A DNA stretch of 64,000 nt from Parvibaculum sp046297875 (GTDB lineage: Bacteria; Pseudomonadota; Alphaproteobacteria; Parvibaculales; Parvibaculaceae), in assembly GCF_046297875.1 (NCBI RefSeq), contig NZ_JBKBHD010000001.1, positions 2,480,001-2,544,000 of the forward strand, written 5' to 3'. Numbering within the stretch: position 1 is the stretch's first letter; each line of letters opens with the position of its first letter. The notes beneath the pieces are model-generated. The model searched no databases, was not told the DNA's origin, and saw nothing but the letters and a program-made list of their open reading frames with translations. Below, piece by piece: positions 17,935 through 26,729 of this stretch. A program made the translations under genes and the position numbers.

Positions 17935-20775
17935 TTGTCCGATACTCAAGACAACGACATTCCGGGTGACGAGCCGGGCCCGGGCAACGATACCGGTGTG
18001 GATGATCTGAGCGGTTCGGGCAGCGGAAAGCCGCCTGCCGGATCGTCCTCGGACGGACCGCCGCCGGAGCGCGACGTCTCTCCCATTTCCATCGAAGACG
18101 AGATGCGCTCGTCCTATCTCGATTACGCGATGAGCGTGATCGTGAGCCGTGCTCTGCCCGATGCGCGGGACGGGCTGAAGCCGGTTCACCGCCGCATTCT
18201 CTTCTCGATGAACGAGAACGGCTACGACTGGAACAAGCCCTATCGCAAGTCGGCCCGCGTGGTCGGCGATGTGATCGGTAAATATCACCCGCATGGCGAC
18301 CAGTCGATCTACGACGCGCTGGTGCGCATGGCGCAGGACTTCTCCATGCGCCTGCCGCTGCTCGACGGACAGGGCAATTTCGGCTCGGTGGACGGCGACC
18401 CGCCTGCCGCGATGCGTTATACCGAAGTGCGCATGGCGAAGACGGCGCATGCGCTGCTGAAAGACATCGACAAGAACACGATCGACTTCAAGGACAATTA
18501 CGACGGCACCGAGAGGGAGCCTGTCGTGCTGCCCGCCGAGCTGCCGAACCTGCTGGTCAATGGCGCGAACGGCATTGCCGTCGGCATGGCGACGAATGTT
18601 CCGCCGCATAATCTCGGCGAGGTGATCGACGCTTGTATTGCGCTGATCGACAACCCGGCCATCACCATCGACGAGCTGATCGAGCATGTGCCGGCGCCGG
18701 ACTTTCCAACCGGGGGTATCATGCTCGGGCGGCAGGGCGCGCGCTCGGCCTATCACACGGGGCGCGGCTCCATCGTGGTACGCGGGCGGGTGGATATCGA
18801 GGAGGTTCGCAAGGACCGCCAGGCCATCGTCATCACCGAAATTCCCTATCAGGTGAACAAGGCGTCGATGGTCGAGAAGATTGCCGAACTGGTGCGCGAC
18901 AAGCGCATCGAGGGCATTTCCGATCTGCGCGACGAGTCCGACCGCAATGGCATGCGCGTTGTCGTGGAACTCAAGCGCGATGCCGTGCCCGACGTCGTAC
19001 TGAACCAGCTTTACCGTTTCTCGCCGCTGCAGCAGAGCTTCGGCGCGAACATGCTGGCGCTCGACCACGGGCGGCCGGAGCTGATGAACCTCAAGCAGTT
19101 CCTCGAGATCTTCGTACGCTTCCGCGAGGAAGTGATCTCGCGCAGGACGAAGTTCGAACTCGCCAAGGCGCGCGACCGGGCACATGTGCTGGTCGGCCTC
19201 GCAATCGCCGTCGCGAATATCGACGAGGTGATCAAGCTGATCCGCACCGCGCCCGACCCCGCCACCGCACGAGAGTCCCTGATGGCGCGCGACTGGCCGG
19301 CGGCAGACATTGCGCCGCTGATTGCGCTGATCGACGATCCCCGGCACCGGCTTTCGGAAGGCGGCACGATCCGCATGTCGGAAGAGCAGGCAAAGGCGAT
19401 CCTCGATCTCCGCCTGCAGCGCCTCACGGCGCTTGGCCGCGATGAAATCGGCGACGAGCTGAAAGGGCTTGGCGAGAAGATTTCCGACTATCTCGACATT
19501 CTGCGCTCGCGCGAGCGCGTGCTCGGCATCATGCGCGAGGAGCTTGGCGCAATCAAAGCCGAGTTCGCGACTCCGCGCCGGACAGAACTGACCGAAGCGG
19601 GCGACGAATTCGAGGATGAGGATCTCATCCAGCGCGAGGATATGGTCGTCACCGTGAGCCATCACGGCTATATCAAGCGTGTGCCGCTTTCGACCTACCG
19701 GGCGCAGCGCCGCGGCGGCAAGGGCCGCTCCGGCATGTCGACCAAGGAAGAGGATTTCGTTACCCGCCTCTTCGTGGCGAACACGCATACGCCAGTGCTG
19801 TTCTTCTCGTCGACGGGCATGGTCTACAAGCTGAAGGTGTGGCGTCTGCCGCAATCGACGCCGCAAGCTCGCGGCAAGGCAATGATCAACATTCTGCCGC
19901 TGAAGCAGGGCGAGACCATCACCACCGTCATGCCGATGCCGGAGGACGAGGAAAGCTGGGACAGCCTGCATGTCATGTTCGCGACGCGGAATGGCGGTGT
20001 CAGGCGGAACAAGCTTTCCGACTTCGTGCAGATCAACCGCAATGGCAAGATTGCCATGAAGTTCGAGGGCGACGATGCCGACGATTCCATCATCGGCGTT
20101 CAGATCTGCACCGAGGATGACGATGTGCTGCTGACGGCAGCGGGCGGACGTTCGGCGCGCTTTGCCGTGGCGGATGTGCGCGTCTTTGCGGGCCGGACAT
20201 CGACTGGCGTGCGCGGTATCAAGCTCGATGAGGGCGACAAGGTGATCGGCATGACGATCCTGCGCCATGTCGATGTGACGAGTGCCGAGCGCGAGGCCTA
20301 TCTCAAACAGGCCGCCGCCATGCGCCGCGCCATGCTGGGCGATGCGGAGACGGAAGAAGGCCCATCGAAGACCGATGACGAGGATGCCGAGGATGCGGCT
20401 CCGGAAGAACTGACCCTGTCGCCGGAACGCTATGCCGAGCTTGGCGCGAAGGAGCAGTTCGTGCTTGCCGTGACGGAACGCGGCTTCGGTCGGCGCTCTT
20501 CGTCCTATCGCTATCCGGCGAAGGGACGCGGCGGCAAGGGCGTGATCGCAATGGATGTGTCGGAACGCAACGGCAATCTCGTCGCTTCGTTCCCGGTGGA
20601 AGACGACGACCAGATCATGCTCGTCACCGATGCGGGGCAGCTCATCCGTTGCCCGGTGCATGATATCTCGATCCAGGCGCGCGGCACGCAGGGCGTGACA
20701 ATTTTCCGGACCGATCCGGACGAGCGCGTCGTCTCCGTGGAGCGCGTGGAAGAGACCGGCTCGGACGAGGAATAG
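17935..20775 (+). CDS. gyrA: GyrA, DNA gyrase subunit A
   Basis: The 946-residue subunit cuts and religates DNA during supercoiling. Landmarks are the ISIEDEMRSSYLDYAMSVIV start of the breakage-reunion domain near residue 51, the catalytic Tyr162 in MRYTEVRM, and a C-terminal beta-pinwheel with the GyrA box (RRGGKG) near residue 590. An acidic Glu/Asp-rich insert interrupts the C-terminal domain. The quinolone-determining loop reads HPHGDQSIYD, with Gln123 at the position of E. coli Ser83. The TTG start at 17935 gives a long Gly/Pro/Asp-rich N-terminal extension, common in alphaproteobacteria. There is no strong ribosome site, so the exact start is moderately sure. Confidence 0.97.
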   Translation: MSDTQDNDIPGDEPGPGNDTGVDDLSGSGSGKPPAGSSSDGPPPERDVSPISIEDEMRSSYLDYAMSVIVSRALPDARDGLKPVHRRILFSMNENGYDWNKPYRKSARVVGDVIGKYHPHGDQSIYDALVRMAQDFSMRLPLLDGQGNFGSVDGDPPAAMRYTEVRMAKTAHALLKDIDKNTIDFKDNYDGTEREPVVLPAELPNLLVNGANGIAVGMATNVPPHNLGEVIDACIALIDNPAITIDELIEHVPAPDFPTGGIMLGRQGARSAYHTGRGSIVVRGRVDIEEVRKDRQAIVITEIPYQVNKASMVEKIAELVRDKRIEGISDLRDESDRNGMRVVVELKRDAVPDVVLNQLYRFSPLQQSFGANMLALDHGRPELMNLKQFLEIFVRFREEVISRRTKFELAKARDRAHVLVGLAIAVANIDEVIKLIRTAPDPATARESLMARDWPAADIAPLIALIDDPRHRLSEGGTIRMSEEQAKAILDLRLQRLTALGRDEIGDELKGLGEKISDYLDILRSRERVLGIMREELGAIKAEFATPRRTELTEAGDEFEDEDLIQREDMVVTVSHHGYIKRVPLSTYRAQRRGGKGRSGMSTKEEDFVTRLFVANTHTPVLFFSSTGMVYKLKVWRLPQSTPQARGKAMINILPLKQGETITTVMPMPEDEESWDSLHVMFATRNGGVRRNKLSDFVQINRNGKIAMKFEGDDADDSIIGVQICTEDDDVLLTAAGGRSARFAVADVRVFAGRTSTGVRGIKLDEGDKVIGMTILRHVDVTSAEREAYLKQAAAMRRAMLGDAETEEGPSKTDDEDAEDAAPEELTLSPERYAELGAKEQFVLAVTERGFGRRSSSYRYPAKGRGGKGVIAMDVSERNGNLVASFPVEDDDQIMLVTDAGQLIRCPVHDISIQARGTQGVTIFRTDPDERVVSVERVEETGSDEE

Positions 20776-20783
20776 GAGAGATC

Positions 20784-21296
20784 ATGGCGCGCATCGGCCT
20801 CTATCCAGGCACATTCGATCCGATGACCAACGGGCACATCGATGTGATCCGGCGGTCTCTGCGGCTGGTGGACCACCTCATTGTCGCGATCGGCATCAAT
20901 GCAACCAAGGTTCCGCTGCTGACGCTTGAGGAGCGCTTCGCGCTGATCGAGAAGGAATCGACGCCGACAGCGAAGAAGCTCGGCGCGAAAATCTCCACGG
21001 CTTCATTTTCCGGGCTTGTGGTGGTTGCGGCGGACGAATTCGGCGCCAATGTCATCATTCGCGGATTGCGGGGCGCAGTCGATTTCGAATACGAGACGCA
21101 GATGGTCGGCATGAACCGGGTGATGAACCCGAAGGTCGAGACAGTGTTTCTCGCGGCATCGCCAGAGACGCAGTTCATCTCGTCCACGCTGGTGCGCCAG
21201 ATCGCGGGCATGGGCGGCGACATAACGCCCTTCGTGCCGGCGTCTGTGAAGAAGAAGGTTCTGGCGGCAGTTGCCAAACAGAAGAAAAAGGGTTGA
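20784..21296 (+). CDS. coaD: Phosphopantetheine adenylyltransferase
   Basis: The 170-residue enzyme catalyses the fourth step of coenzyme A synthesis, adenylylation of 4'-phosphopantetheine. It has the nucleotidyltransferase signature YPGTFDPMTNGHIDVI, the IRGLR motif and the ISSTLVRQIA motif of the ATP-binding site. A GGAGAG ribosome site precedes the ATG, 8 nt after the gyrA stop, so it is probably co-transcribed with gyrA. Length is normal for the family. Confidence 0.97.
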   Translation: MARIGLYPGTFDPMTNGHIDVIRRSLRLVDHLIVAIGINATKVPLLTLEERFALIEKESTPTAKKLGAKISTASFSGLVVVAADEFGANVIIRGLRGAVDFEYETQMVGMNRVMNPKVETVFLAASPETQFISSTLVRQIAGMGGDITPFVPASVKKKVLAAVAKQKKKG

Positions 21297-21307
21297 AGGA
21301 GTCAAAC

Positions 21308-21844
21308 ATGCGTGGACTTAAAGCGGCGCTTATCGCGCTTTTCGCCCTGACGGGTTTTGCAGGGACGGCCCAGGCAGCCGATCCCGAAAACACGATCTAT
21401 CTCGACCTCAAGGATGGCCGCGTCGTCATCGAATTGCTGCCGGAAGTGGCCCCCCTGCATGCCGAGCGCATCAAGGAACTGTCACGCGAGGGCTTCTATG
21501 ACGGCATCATCTTCCATCGTGTGATCCGCGGTTTCATGGCGCAGACGGGCGACCCGACGGGCACCGGCATGGGCGGCTCTTTCAAGCCGGATGTGAAGCT
21601 CGAGGCGAGCAACCGGGTGAGCTTCATTCGCGGCACGGTGGGCATGGCGCGGTCGGCGCTTCCCAACAGCGCGAACAGCCAGTTCTTCATCGTGACGGAT
21701 GACTCCACTTTCCTTGACGGGAACTACACGCTATTCGGCCGCGTCATCGAAGGCATGGATTATGTCGACATGATCGCCGTGGGTGAGCCGCCGGCGAACC
21801 CGGACAAGATCATCAAAATGCAGGTTGCGGCGGACGCCGAGTAA
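21308..21844 (+). CDS. Cyclophilin-type peptidyl-prolyl isomerase, exported
   Basis: The 178-residue protein has a Sec signal peptide (residues 1-23, cleavage after AQA) and a cyclophilin domain with the catalytic FHRVIRGFMAQTGDPTGTG stretch and the NSQFFIV motif. It should speed proline isomerisation of exported proteins in the periplasm. ATG 21308 with a GAAGGAG ribosome site is preferred over the slightly longer frame beginning at 21293. It is paired with a cytoplasmic paralogue 18 nt downstream. Confidence 0.93.
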   Translation: MRGLKAALIALFALTGFAGTAQAADPENTIYLDLKDGRVVIELLPEVAPLHAERIKELSREGFYDGIIFHRVIRGFMAQTGDPTGTGMGGSFKPDVKLEASNRVSFIRGTVGMARSALPNSANSQFFIVTDDSTFLDGNYTLFGRVIEGMDYVDMIAVGEPPANPDKIIKMQVAADAE

Positions 21845-21862
21845 AACGGAATCGAGAGACAC

Positions 21863-22336
21863 ATGACCGATATCAAGGATCCCGAGAACACGCTCATCAT
21901 GGAAATCCCACATGGGACGGTCGTGATCGAATTGCGCCCCGACCTCGCGCCAAAGCATGTTGCGCGGATCAAGGAACTCGCCCGCGAAGGCTTTTACAAC
22001 GGCGTTGCCTTCCACCGCGTTATCGACGGTTTCATGGCGCAGGGCGGCGACCCGACGGGCACCGGCGCAGGCGGCTCCGGCAAGAAGCTGCCGGCGGAAT
22101 TTTCGGCCGAACCGCATGTGCGCGGCGTCTGCTCCATGGCCCGCACACAGGACCCGAACAGCGCCGACAGCCAGTTCTTCATCGTGTTCGGCGATGCGAC
22201 CTTCCTCGACCGGCAATATACGGTCTGGGGCAGGGTCGTCTCCGGCATGGACGCTGTGGACAAGATCAAGCGCGGCGAGCCGGTGCGCGAGCCGGACCGC
22301 ATCGTCTCGATGCGCGTTGCGGCGGATGCGGCTTAG
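21863..22336 (+). CDS. Cyclophilin-type peptidyl-prolyl isomerase, cytoplasmic
   Basis: The 157-residue cyclophilin lacks a signal peptide and has the family core FHRVIDGFMAQGGDPTGTG, the DSQFFIVFGD segment and the YTVWGRVVSGMDAVDKI end. It is a close paralogue of the preceding exported protein, so the pair probably serves the two compartments. It ends before a strong hairpin at 22370-22390 that may end or attenuate transcription ahead of queA. Confidence 0.94.
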   Translation: MTDIKDPENTLIMEIPHGTVVIELRPDLAPKHVARIKELAREGFYNGVAFHRVIDGFMAQGGDPTGTGAGGSGKKLPAEFSAEPHVRGVCSMARTQDPNSADSQFFIVFGDATFLDRQYTVWGRVVSGMDAVDKIKRGEPVREPDRIVSMRVAADAA

Positions 22337-22369
22337 GCACAGTTTCTACGCAAGCAAGAAAGACGTGGA

Positions 22370-22390
22370 TGGCCCGGCCAAGCCGGGCCA
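22370..22390. repeat. Intergenic palindromic hairpin (REP-like or terminator)
   Basis: A perfect 9-bp stem, TGGCCCGGC with GCCGGGCCA, has a CAA loop and is flanked by ACGT-containing sequence and a short TTTT run (22397-22400). The form GGATGGCC...GGCCATGAC is typical of dispersed palindromic units in alphaproteobacterial intergenic regions. It may act as a terminator between the cyclophilins and queA. I saw no second copy in this window. Confidence 0.6.
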
Positions 22391-22419
22391 TGACGTTTTA
22401 AGGGAGTGGGCGCAACACG

Positions 22420-23475
22420 ATGCGCGTTTCCGATTTCGATTTCGAGCTGCCGGAGGAGCTGATCGCGCTCCGGCCAGCGCGGCCGCGCGATGCGGCGCGG
22501 ATGCTCGTGATCGGGCCGGAGGAAAATGCGCTGGACGACCGGGGCGTGCGCGACCTGCCGGGATTCCTCAACCCCGGCGACATGCTCGTCTTCAACGATA
22601 CGAAGGTGATCCCGGCGCGGCTTTTCGGCACAAGGCGGCGCGGCGCGGCGGAAGCGAAGATCGAGGTGATGCTTCACATGCGGACGGGTGCTGACGATTG
22701 GCGCGCCTTTCTGCGGCCTGCAAAGAAGCTCAATGTGGGAGAGACCATCGAGTTCCCCGGCGGGTTCTCGGCGGAGGTGACGGAGAAGGCGGAAGGCGGC
22801 GAGACGGGGCTTCGCTTCTCTCTTTCGGGGCCTGAGCTCGATGCGGCGATTGCGGCGGCGGGAGAGATGCCACTGCCGCCCTATATTGCGCGCAAGCGGG
22901 CGGCGGACGAAGCGGACGAGGCTGATTACCAGACGCTCCATGCGGCAGAGCCAGGCGCCGTCGCGGCACCGACGGCGGGGCTCCATTTCACGCCGGAACT
23001 CCTTGCGGCGCTCGATGCGCGTGGCGTCGGCACTGTGCGCCTGACGCTGCATGTGGGCGCGGGGACGTTTCTGCCGGTGACGGTTGAAGATACCGAAGAC
23101 CACAAGATGCATGCCGAATGGGGCGAGGTGACGGCGGCGGAAGCAGCAGCGATCAACGAGGCGCGGGCCAAGGGCGGGCGGATCGTCGCGGTGGGCACCA
23201 CGTCGCTCCGGCTTCTGGAAAGTGCGGCGGACGAGCAAGGTGTGCTACATCCTTTCGCGGACGAGACCCGCATCTTCATCACGCCGGGCTATCGCTTCCG
23301 CGCAACGGACATGCTGATGACCAATTTTCATTTGCCGAAGTCGACGCTTTTCATGCTCGTCTCGGCGCTGCGTTCGACGAACGAGATGAAGCGCGCCTAT
23401 GCGCATGCGGTTGCGTCGCGCTATCGCTTCTATTCCTATGGCGATGCATGCCTGATCTACGGGGCGCGGCCATGA
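22420..23475 (+). CDS. queA: QueA, S-adenosylmethionine:tRNA ribosyltransferase-isomerase
   Basis: The 351-residue enzyme transfers and isomerises the ribosyl group of S-adenosylmethionine onto preQ1-modified tRNA to make epoxyqueuosine. Hallmarks are the start FDFELPEELIALRPA.P.RDAARML, the NDTKVIPARLFG motif, TAGLHFTPELL, and the C-terminal TNFHLPKSTLFMLVSA. Length is normal. Its TGA stop overlaps the ATG of tgt (ATGA), so the two queuosine genes are translationally coupled. Confidence 0.97.
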   Translation: MRVSDFDFELPEELIALRPARPRDAARMLVIGPEENALDDRGVRDLPGFLNPGDMLVFNDTKVIPARLFGTRRRGAAEAKIEVMLHMRTGADDWRAFLRPAKKLNVGETIEFPGGFSAEVTEKAEGGETGLRFSLSGPELDAAIAAAGEMPLPPYIARKRAADEADEADYQTLHAAEPGAVAAPTAGLHFTPELLAALDARGVGTVRLTLHVGAGTFLPVTVEDTEDHKMHAEWGEVTAAEAAAINEARAKGGRIVAVGTTSLRLLESAADEQGVLHPFADETRIFITPGYRFRATDMLMTNFHLPKSTLFMLVSALRSTNEMKRAYAHAVASRYRFYSYGDACLIYGARP

Positions 23476-24626
23476 GCAGTTTTTCCTTCTCGCTTCACGC
23501 GACGGACGGGCGGGCGCGGACGGGCGCAATCTCGACGCCACGCGGCGAAATACGCACGCCGGCCTTCATGCCCGTCGGCACGGCGGCGACGGTGAAGGCG
23601 ATGTATCCCGAACAGGTGCGCTCGACGGGCGCCGACATCGTGCTCGGCAATACCTATCACCTGATGCTGCGCCCCGGCGCGGAAGAGGTGGCGGCACTTG
23701 GCGGACTGCACAGCTTCATGAACTGGCCTCATCCGATCCTTACCGATAGCGGCGGCTTCCAGGTGATGTCGCTTTCGAAGCTGCGCAAGATGACGGAGGA
23801 GGGCGTGACCTTCCAGTCGCATATCGACGGTTCGCGGCACATGCTCTCGCCGGAGCGCTCGATTGAGATCCAGTGCCTGCTTGGCTCGGACATCCAGATG
23901 CAGCTCGACGAATGCACACCTTTTCCGGCGACGGAGAAGGAGGCGCAAGTGTCGATGGAGCTGTCGCTGCGCTGGGCCGCGCGCTCCAAGGACGCCTTCA
24001 CGAAACAGCCGCACCGGAAAGAAGGCATGGCGCTGTTCGGCATTGTGCAGGGCAGCACCTATGAGCCGCTGCGGCTGCGCTCGGCGGCGGGCCTGCGCGA
24101 GATCGGTTTCGACGGCTATGCGGTGGGAGGGCTTGCCGTGGGCGAGGGGCAGGCTGAGATGCTGCGTGTGCTGGAGTTCACGACGCCAGCGCTGCCCGAG
24201 GACCGGCCGCGCTATCTGATGGGCGTCGGTACGCCGGACGATCTTGTGGAAGCGGTGGCGCGCGGCATCGACATGTTCGACTGCGTGATGCCGACGCGGA
24301 ACGGCCGACACGGCCTCGCCTTCACGCGGCGCGGCAAGGTGAACCTCAAGAATGCGCGGCATGCCGCCGACCCGCGTCCGCTGGACGAGGAAAGCACATG
24401 CCCGGCGGCGCGCGACTACAGCCGCGCCTATCTGCATCATCTGGTGAAGTCGGGCGAGATGCTGGGCTCGATGCTGGTGAGCTGGATCAACATTCACTAC
24501 TACCAGTCGCTGATGGCGGGGATGCGCGCGGCGATTACCGAGGGGCGCTTCGAGGACTTCCGCGCCGAGTTCAAGGCGGCGCAGGCAGCGGGCGACATCG
24601 CACCGCATCGAGGGCCGGATTGTTGA
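23472..24626 (+). CDS. tgt: Tgt, tRNA-guanine transglycosylase
   Basis: The 384-residue enzyme exchanges guanine-34 for preQ1 in GUN-anticodon tRNAs, the step before QueA. The active-site aspartates are visible as Asp92 (LTDSGGFQ) and Asp270 (DMFDCVMPTRNGRHG). The usual zinc site Cys-x-Cys-x2-Cys...His is degenerate: the segment reads EESTCPAARDYSRAYLHHL, so only Cys310 and the histidine remain, with Ser308 and Ala313 at the other two positions. ATG 23472 overlaps the queA stop. No gene follows on this transcript before the tRNA. Confidence 0.96.
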   Translation: MSSFSFSLHATDGRARTGAISTPRGEIRTPAFMPVGTAATVKAMYPEQVRSTGADIVLGNTYHLMLRPGAEEVAALGGLHSFMNWPHPILTDSGGFQVMSLSKLRKMTEEGVTFQSHIDGSRHMLSPERSIEIQCLLGSDIQMQLDECTPFPATEKEAQVSMELSLRWAARSKDAFTKQPHRKEGMALFGIVQGSTYEPLRLRSAAGLREIGFDGYAVGGLAVGEGQAEMLRVLEFTTPALPEDRPRYLMGVGTPDDLVEAVARGIDMFDCVMPTRNGRHGLAFTRRGKVNLKNARHAADPRPLDEESTCPAARDYSRAYLHHLVKSGEMLGSMLVSWINIHYYQSLMAGMRAAITEGRFEDFRAEFKAAQAAGDIAPHRGPDC

Positions 24627-24662
24627 GTTGAAACAATAAGTTGGATGCGGCAAATCAGGGTG

Positions 24663-24691
24663 TTGACCCGGTGGGAAGCGCCCCTTAAGTT
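24663..24691 (+). promoter_or_regulatory. Predicted promoter of tRNA-Lys
   Basis: TTGACC (24663-24668) and TAAGTT (24686-24691) are separated by 17 nt and lie about 46 nt upstream of the mature tRNA 5' end. The -35 element is near consensus. Confidence 0.55.
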
Positions 24692-24737
24692 CCGCCCACC
24701 TTCAAGAAAGGCGGCGGATTCCCGCGCCTTTCCCGGC

Positions 24738-24812
24738 GGGCCCTTAGCTCAGCGGTAGAGCGGCTGACTTTTAATCAGTAGGTCGATGGTTCGATCCCAT
24801 CAGGGCTCACCA
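24738..24812 (+). tRNA. tRNA-Lys (anticodon TTT)
   Basis: All four cloverleaf stems can be drawn. The acceptor stem GGGCCCT pairs with AGGGCTC (one G-T pair), the D stem is GCTC/GAGC, the anticodon stem encloses the loop CTTTTAA, and the T arm is GATGG-TTCGATC-CCATC. The discriminator is A and CCA is encoded at 24810-24812, followed by AAATTTTTT, which may end transcription. The 3' end overlaps the end of the opposite-strand Sel1-repeat gene by 13 nt. Confidence 0.97.
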
Positions 24813-25993
24813 AATTTTTTCTGCAGCGCTTTTTTGGCATAAGCCGCTTTCCACTCTCGTGCTTGCTTTTGCGCCTCACTGATTTCCGCAGGCGACAGGG
24901 CGGCGTAGAGCTCCTTCAGTTTGTCTTGGGCTTTCTTGTTGTCCTGCGTTGCGGCCAACGAAGCCCACATGAAAGCTTTCACACCGTCCCTCGCTATCTG
25001 GCCGGTTGCATTTTCGCTGCTGTACATCCAGGCGAGATTGGTCATCGCTTCCGTATTGTTTTGCTCTGCGGCAAGCAGATACCATCGTTCGGCTTCACGG
25101 TAGCTCTGCGGCGCGCCTTGGCCCAATTGATGCGCAAGCCCCACGCAAAACTGCGCGGAGGCGGAGCCCTGATCAGCTGCCAGACGATACCATTTCATCG
25201 CTGTCGTAAGGCTCCGATTGACGCCCCCTGCCTTGTTCACACATCCATCCCACCCGGACCTGGGCGAAGGATAAGTCCTGAGCTGCGGCCAGGCGAAACC
25301 ACTTGATGACCTCTGCGTCGTCCTGTTTCACGACGCGGCCCTTCAGGGCCATCATGCCTAAGTAGTATTGAGCGGGAGCCAGACCGCCCTGCGCGGCTTT
25401 CAGTATCCATCGCGCGGCGGTCTCGCTGCTGGCGGTAACGCCATTGCCACCCATATAAACCTGAACCAGATTGAACTGTGCGCAGCTCGAACCCAAGTCT
25501 GCGGCAGCAAGGAGCAGCATACTTGCCTTTCTCGCATCCTTGGGTACGCCGTCTCCCTTTTGATACATAACTGACAGGGCGTTGAGGCCGGCAGCATTCC
25601 GTTGATCGGCCGCACGTTCGAACCAGTGCACAGCCTTTGCGCTGTCTTTGGCTATCCCATATCCATGCAGATACATGAGGCCGAGCTTGTATTGCGCAGG
25701 AGCATAGCCCCGCCTTCAGCAGCAGGGCGATACCACTTGATCGCTTCCTGATAGTTCTGCGCCGACTTCTGTCCGGTGAAGAAGATCACCCCAACGTCAT
25801 GTTGTGCTTTCGGGCCGCCTTTCTCGGCACGGCTGTAACGCTCAGGAAGGCTTGCTTCCGGTATGCTGCGGGAAAGCGCTTCGGGACAGAGGAAAGTTTC
25901 CCTACTTTCCGCTGTTGCGCGAGTTGGCAGGAGCGCGCAACAAAATGCGGCGGCCAACAGAAGGCGCGCGGTCGCATACCTTGTGATTTTCAT
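24800..25993 (-). pseudogene. Sel1-repeat (TPR-like) exported protein gene, split by two frameshifts
   Basis: Read from 25993, the gene encodes a signal peptide (about residues 1-28, ending ATA) and then Sel1 repeats of the form AxxLGxMYxxGxGVxxDxxKAxxWxxxAA. The frame breaks twice at short G tracts of the coding strand: at 25708-25711, where one extra G restores the frame (EGG then GYAPAQYKLGLMYLHGYG), and at 25224-25228, where removing one G restores it (CEQGRG then VNRSLTTAMKWYRLAA). Joined, it would give about 397 residues. Sel1 proteins are usually scaffolds or signalling adaptors. Base composition is less GC-rich than the neighbours. It is either a real pseudogene or an assembly error. 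Confidence 0.8.
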
Positions 25994-26135
25994 AAGTCAT
26001 CCCCACTTGTCACTATACATGGGGATCGCCGCGGAGCCATGTCTCCGCTTGACCGATCCGAAGGCGCGCACCTACCGTCTCGGCATCCAGATACAACGCC
26101 GGGGCCACAAGCCCTGCCTCCAAAAGGAAACCCCC

Positions 26136-26657
26136 ATGTCCCTCTCGCTTTACGACCTCTCTGTCCCCAACTATCTGCAGGCGCTTGGCGCCGTGTCCGG
26201 CTATCTCGCGAAAGGGGCCGCTTTCTGCGTGGAGCAGGGAACCGATCCGAATGAGATCGTGGGGGCGCGGATGATCGACGACATGCTGCCCTTCAGCTTC
26301 CAGATCGCGTCGATCGCGCATCATTCGCTGGGCGCCATCGAGGGTATTCAGAAGGGCGCTTTCTATCCGCCCAAGGACCCCGGCACATACAGCTATGCCG
26401 ATCTGCAGAAGCTGGTCGAAGACGCGAAGGCAGGGCTCGAGAAGGTTTCACCGGATGCCGTGAACGGTTGCGAGGGCAAGGACCTCGTCTTCCATCTCGG
26501 CAAGCACCAGCTTCCCTTTACAGCGGAGAACTTCCTGCTCTCCTTCTCATTCCCGAACTTCTATTTTCACGTGACGACGGCTTACGACATTCTCCGCATG
26601 CGCGGCGTGAAGATCGGGAAGGCCGACTATCTCGGCCGAATGCGCATGAAGATGTGA
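26136..26657 (+). CDS. DUF1993 domain protein
   Basis: The 173-residue cytoplasmic protein belongs to DUF1993, a DinB-like four-helix family. Supporting segments are the N-terminal LYDLSVPNYLQALGAVSGYL, the RMIDDMLPFSFQI helix and the C-terminal NFYFHVTTAYDILRMRGVKIGKADYLG, whose His is conserved in the family. No function is established. ATG 26136 has an AAAAGGAAA ribosome site; the open frame continues upstream but that part looks non-coding. A terminator hairpin follows. Confidence 0.85.
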   Translation: MSLSLYDLSVPNYLQALGAVSGYLAKGAAFCVEQGTDPNEIVGARMIDDMLPFSFQIASIAHHSLGAIEGIQKGAFYPPKDPGTYSYADLQKLVEDAKAGLEKVSPDAVNGCEGKDLVFHLGKHQLPFTAENFLLSFSFPNFYFHVTTAYDILRMRGVKIGKADYLGRMRMKM

Positions 26658-26687
26658 GGCGGGCAACAGCGGTTAAAGTGCAGGCGC

Positions 26688-26725
26688 GGCCGCCCCTTCC
26701 CGGAGAGGAAAGGGCGGCCTTGTTC
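26688..26725. terminator. Hairpin terminator between convergent genes
   Basis: A 13-bp stem with one mismatch (26688-26700 with 26707-26719, loop CGGAGA) is followed by TTGTTCC. It lies in the 72-nt gap between DUF1993 (plus) and the rnk-like gene (minus) and could serve both. Confidence 0.6.
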
Positions 26726-26729
26726 CTCG

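Noticed and set aside
17923..20661. 912-codon open frame antisense to gyrA
   Set aside because: The sequence is low-complexity (rich in His, Arg and Ala) and lacks any family motif, while gyrA on the other strand is certain.
25220..25715. Phase-variable contingency gene (G tracts in the Sel1 gene)
   Set aside because: The tracts are only four or five bases long, too short for efficient slipped-strand switching.
24738..26000. Integrative element at tRNA-Lys
   Set aside because: There is no integrase gene and I found no second copy of the tRNA 3' end, so only the weaker hypothesis of an old insertion is kept.
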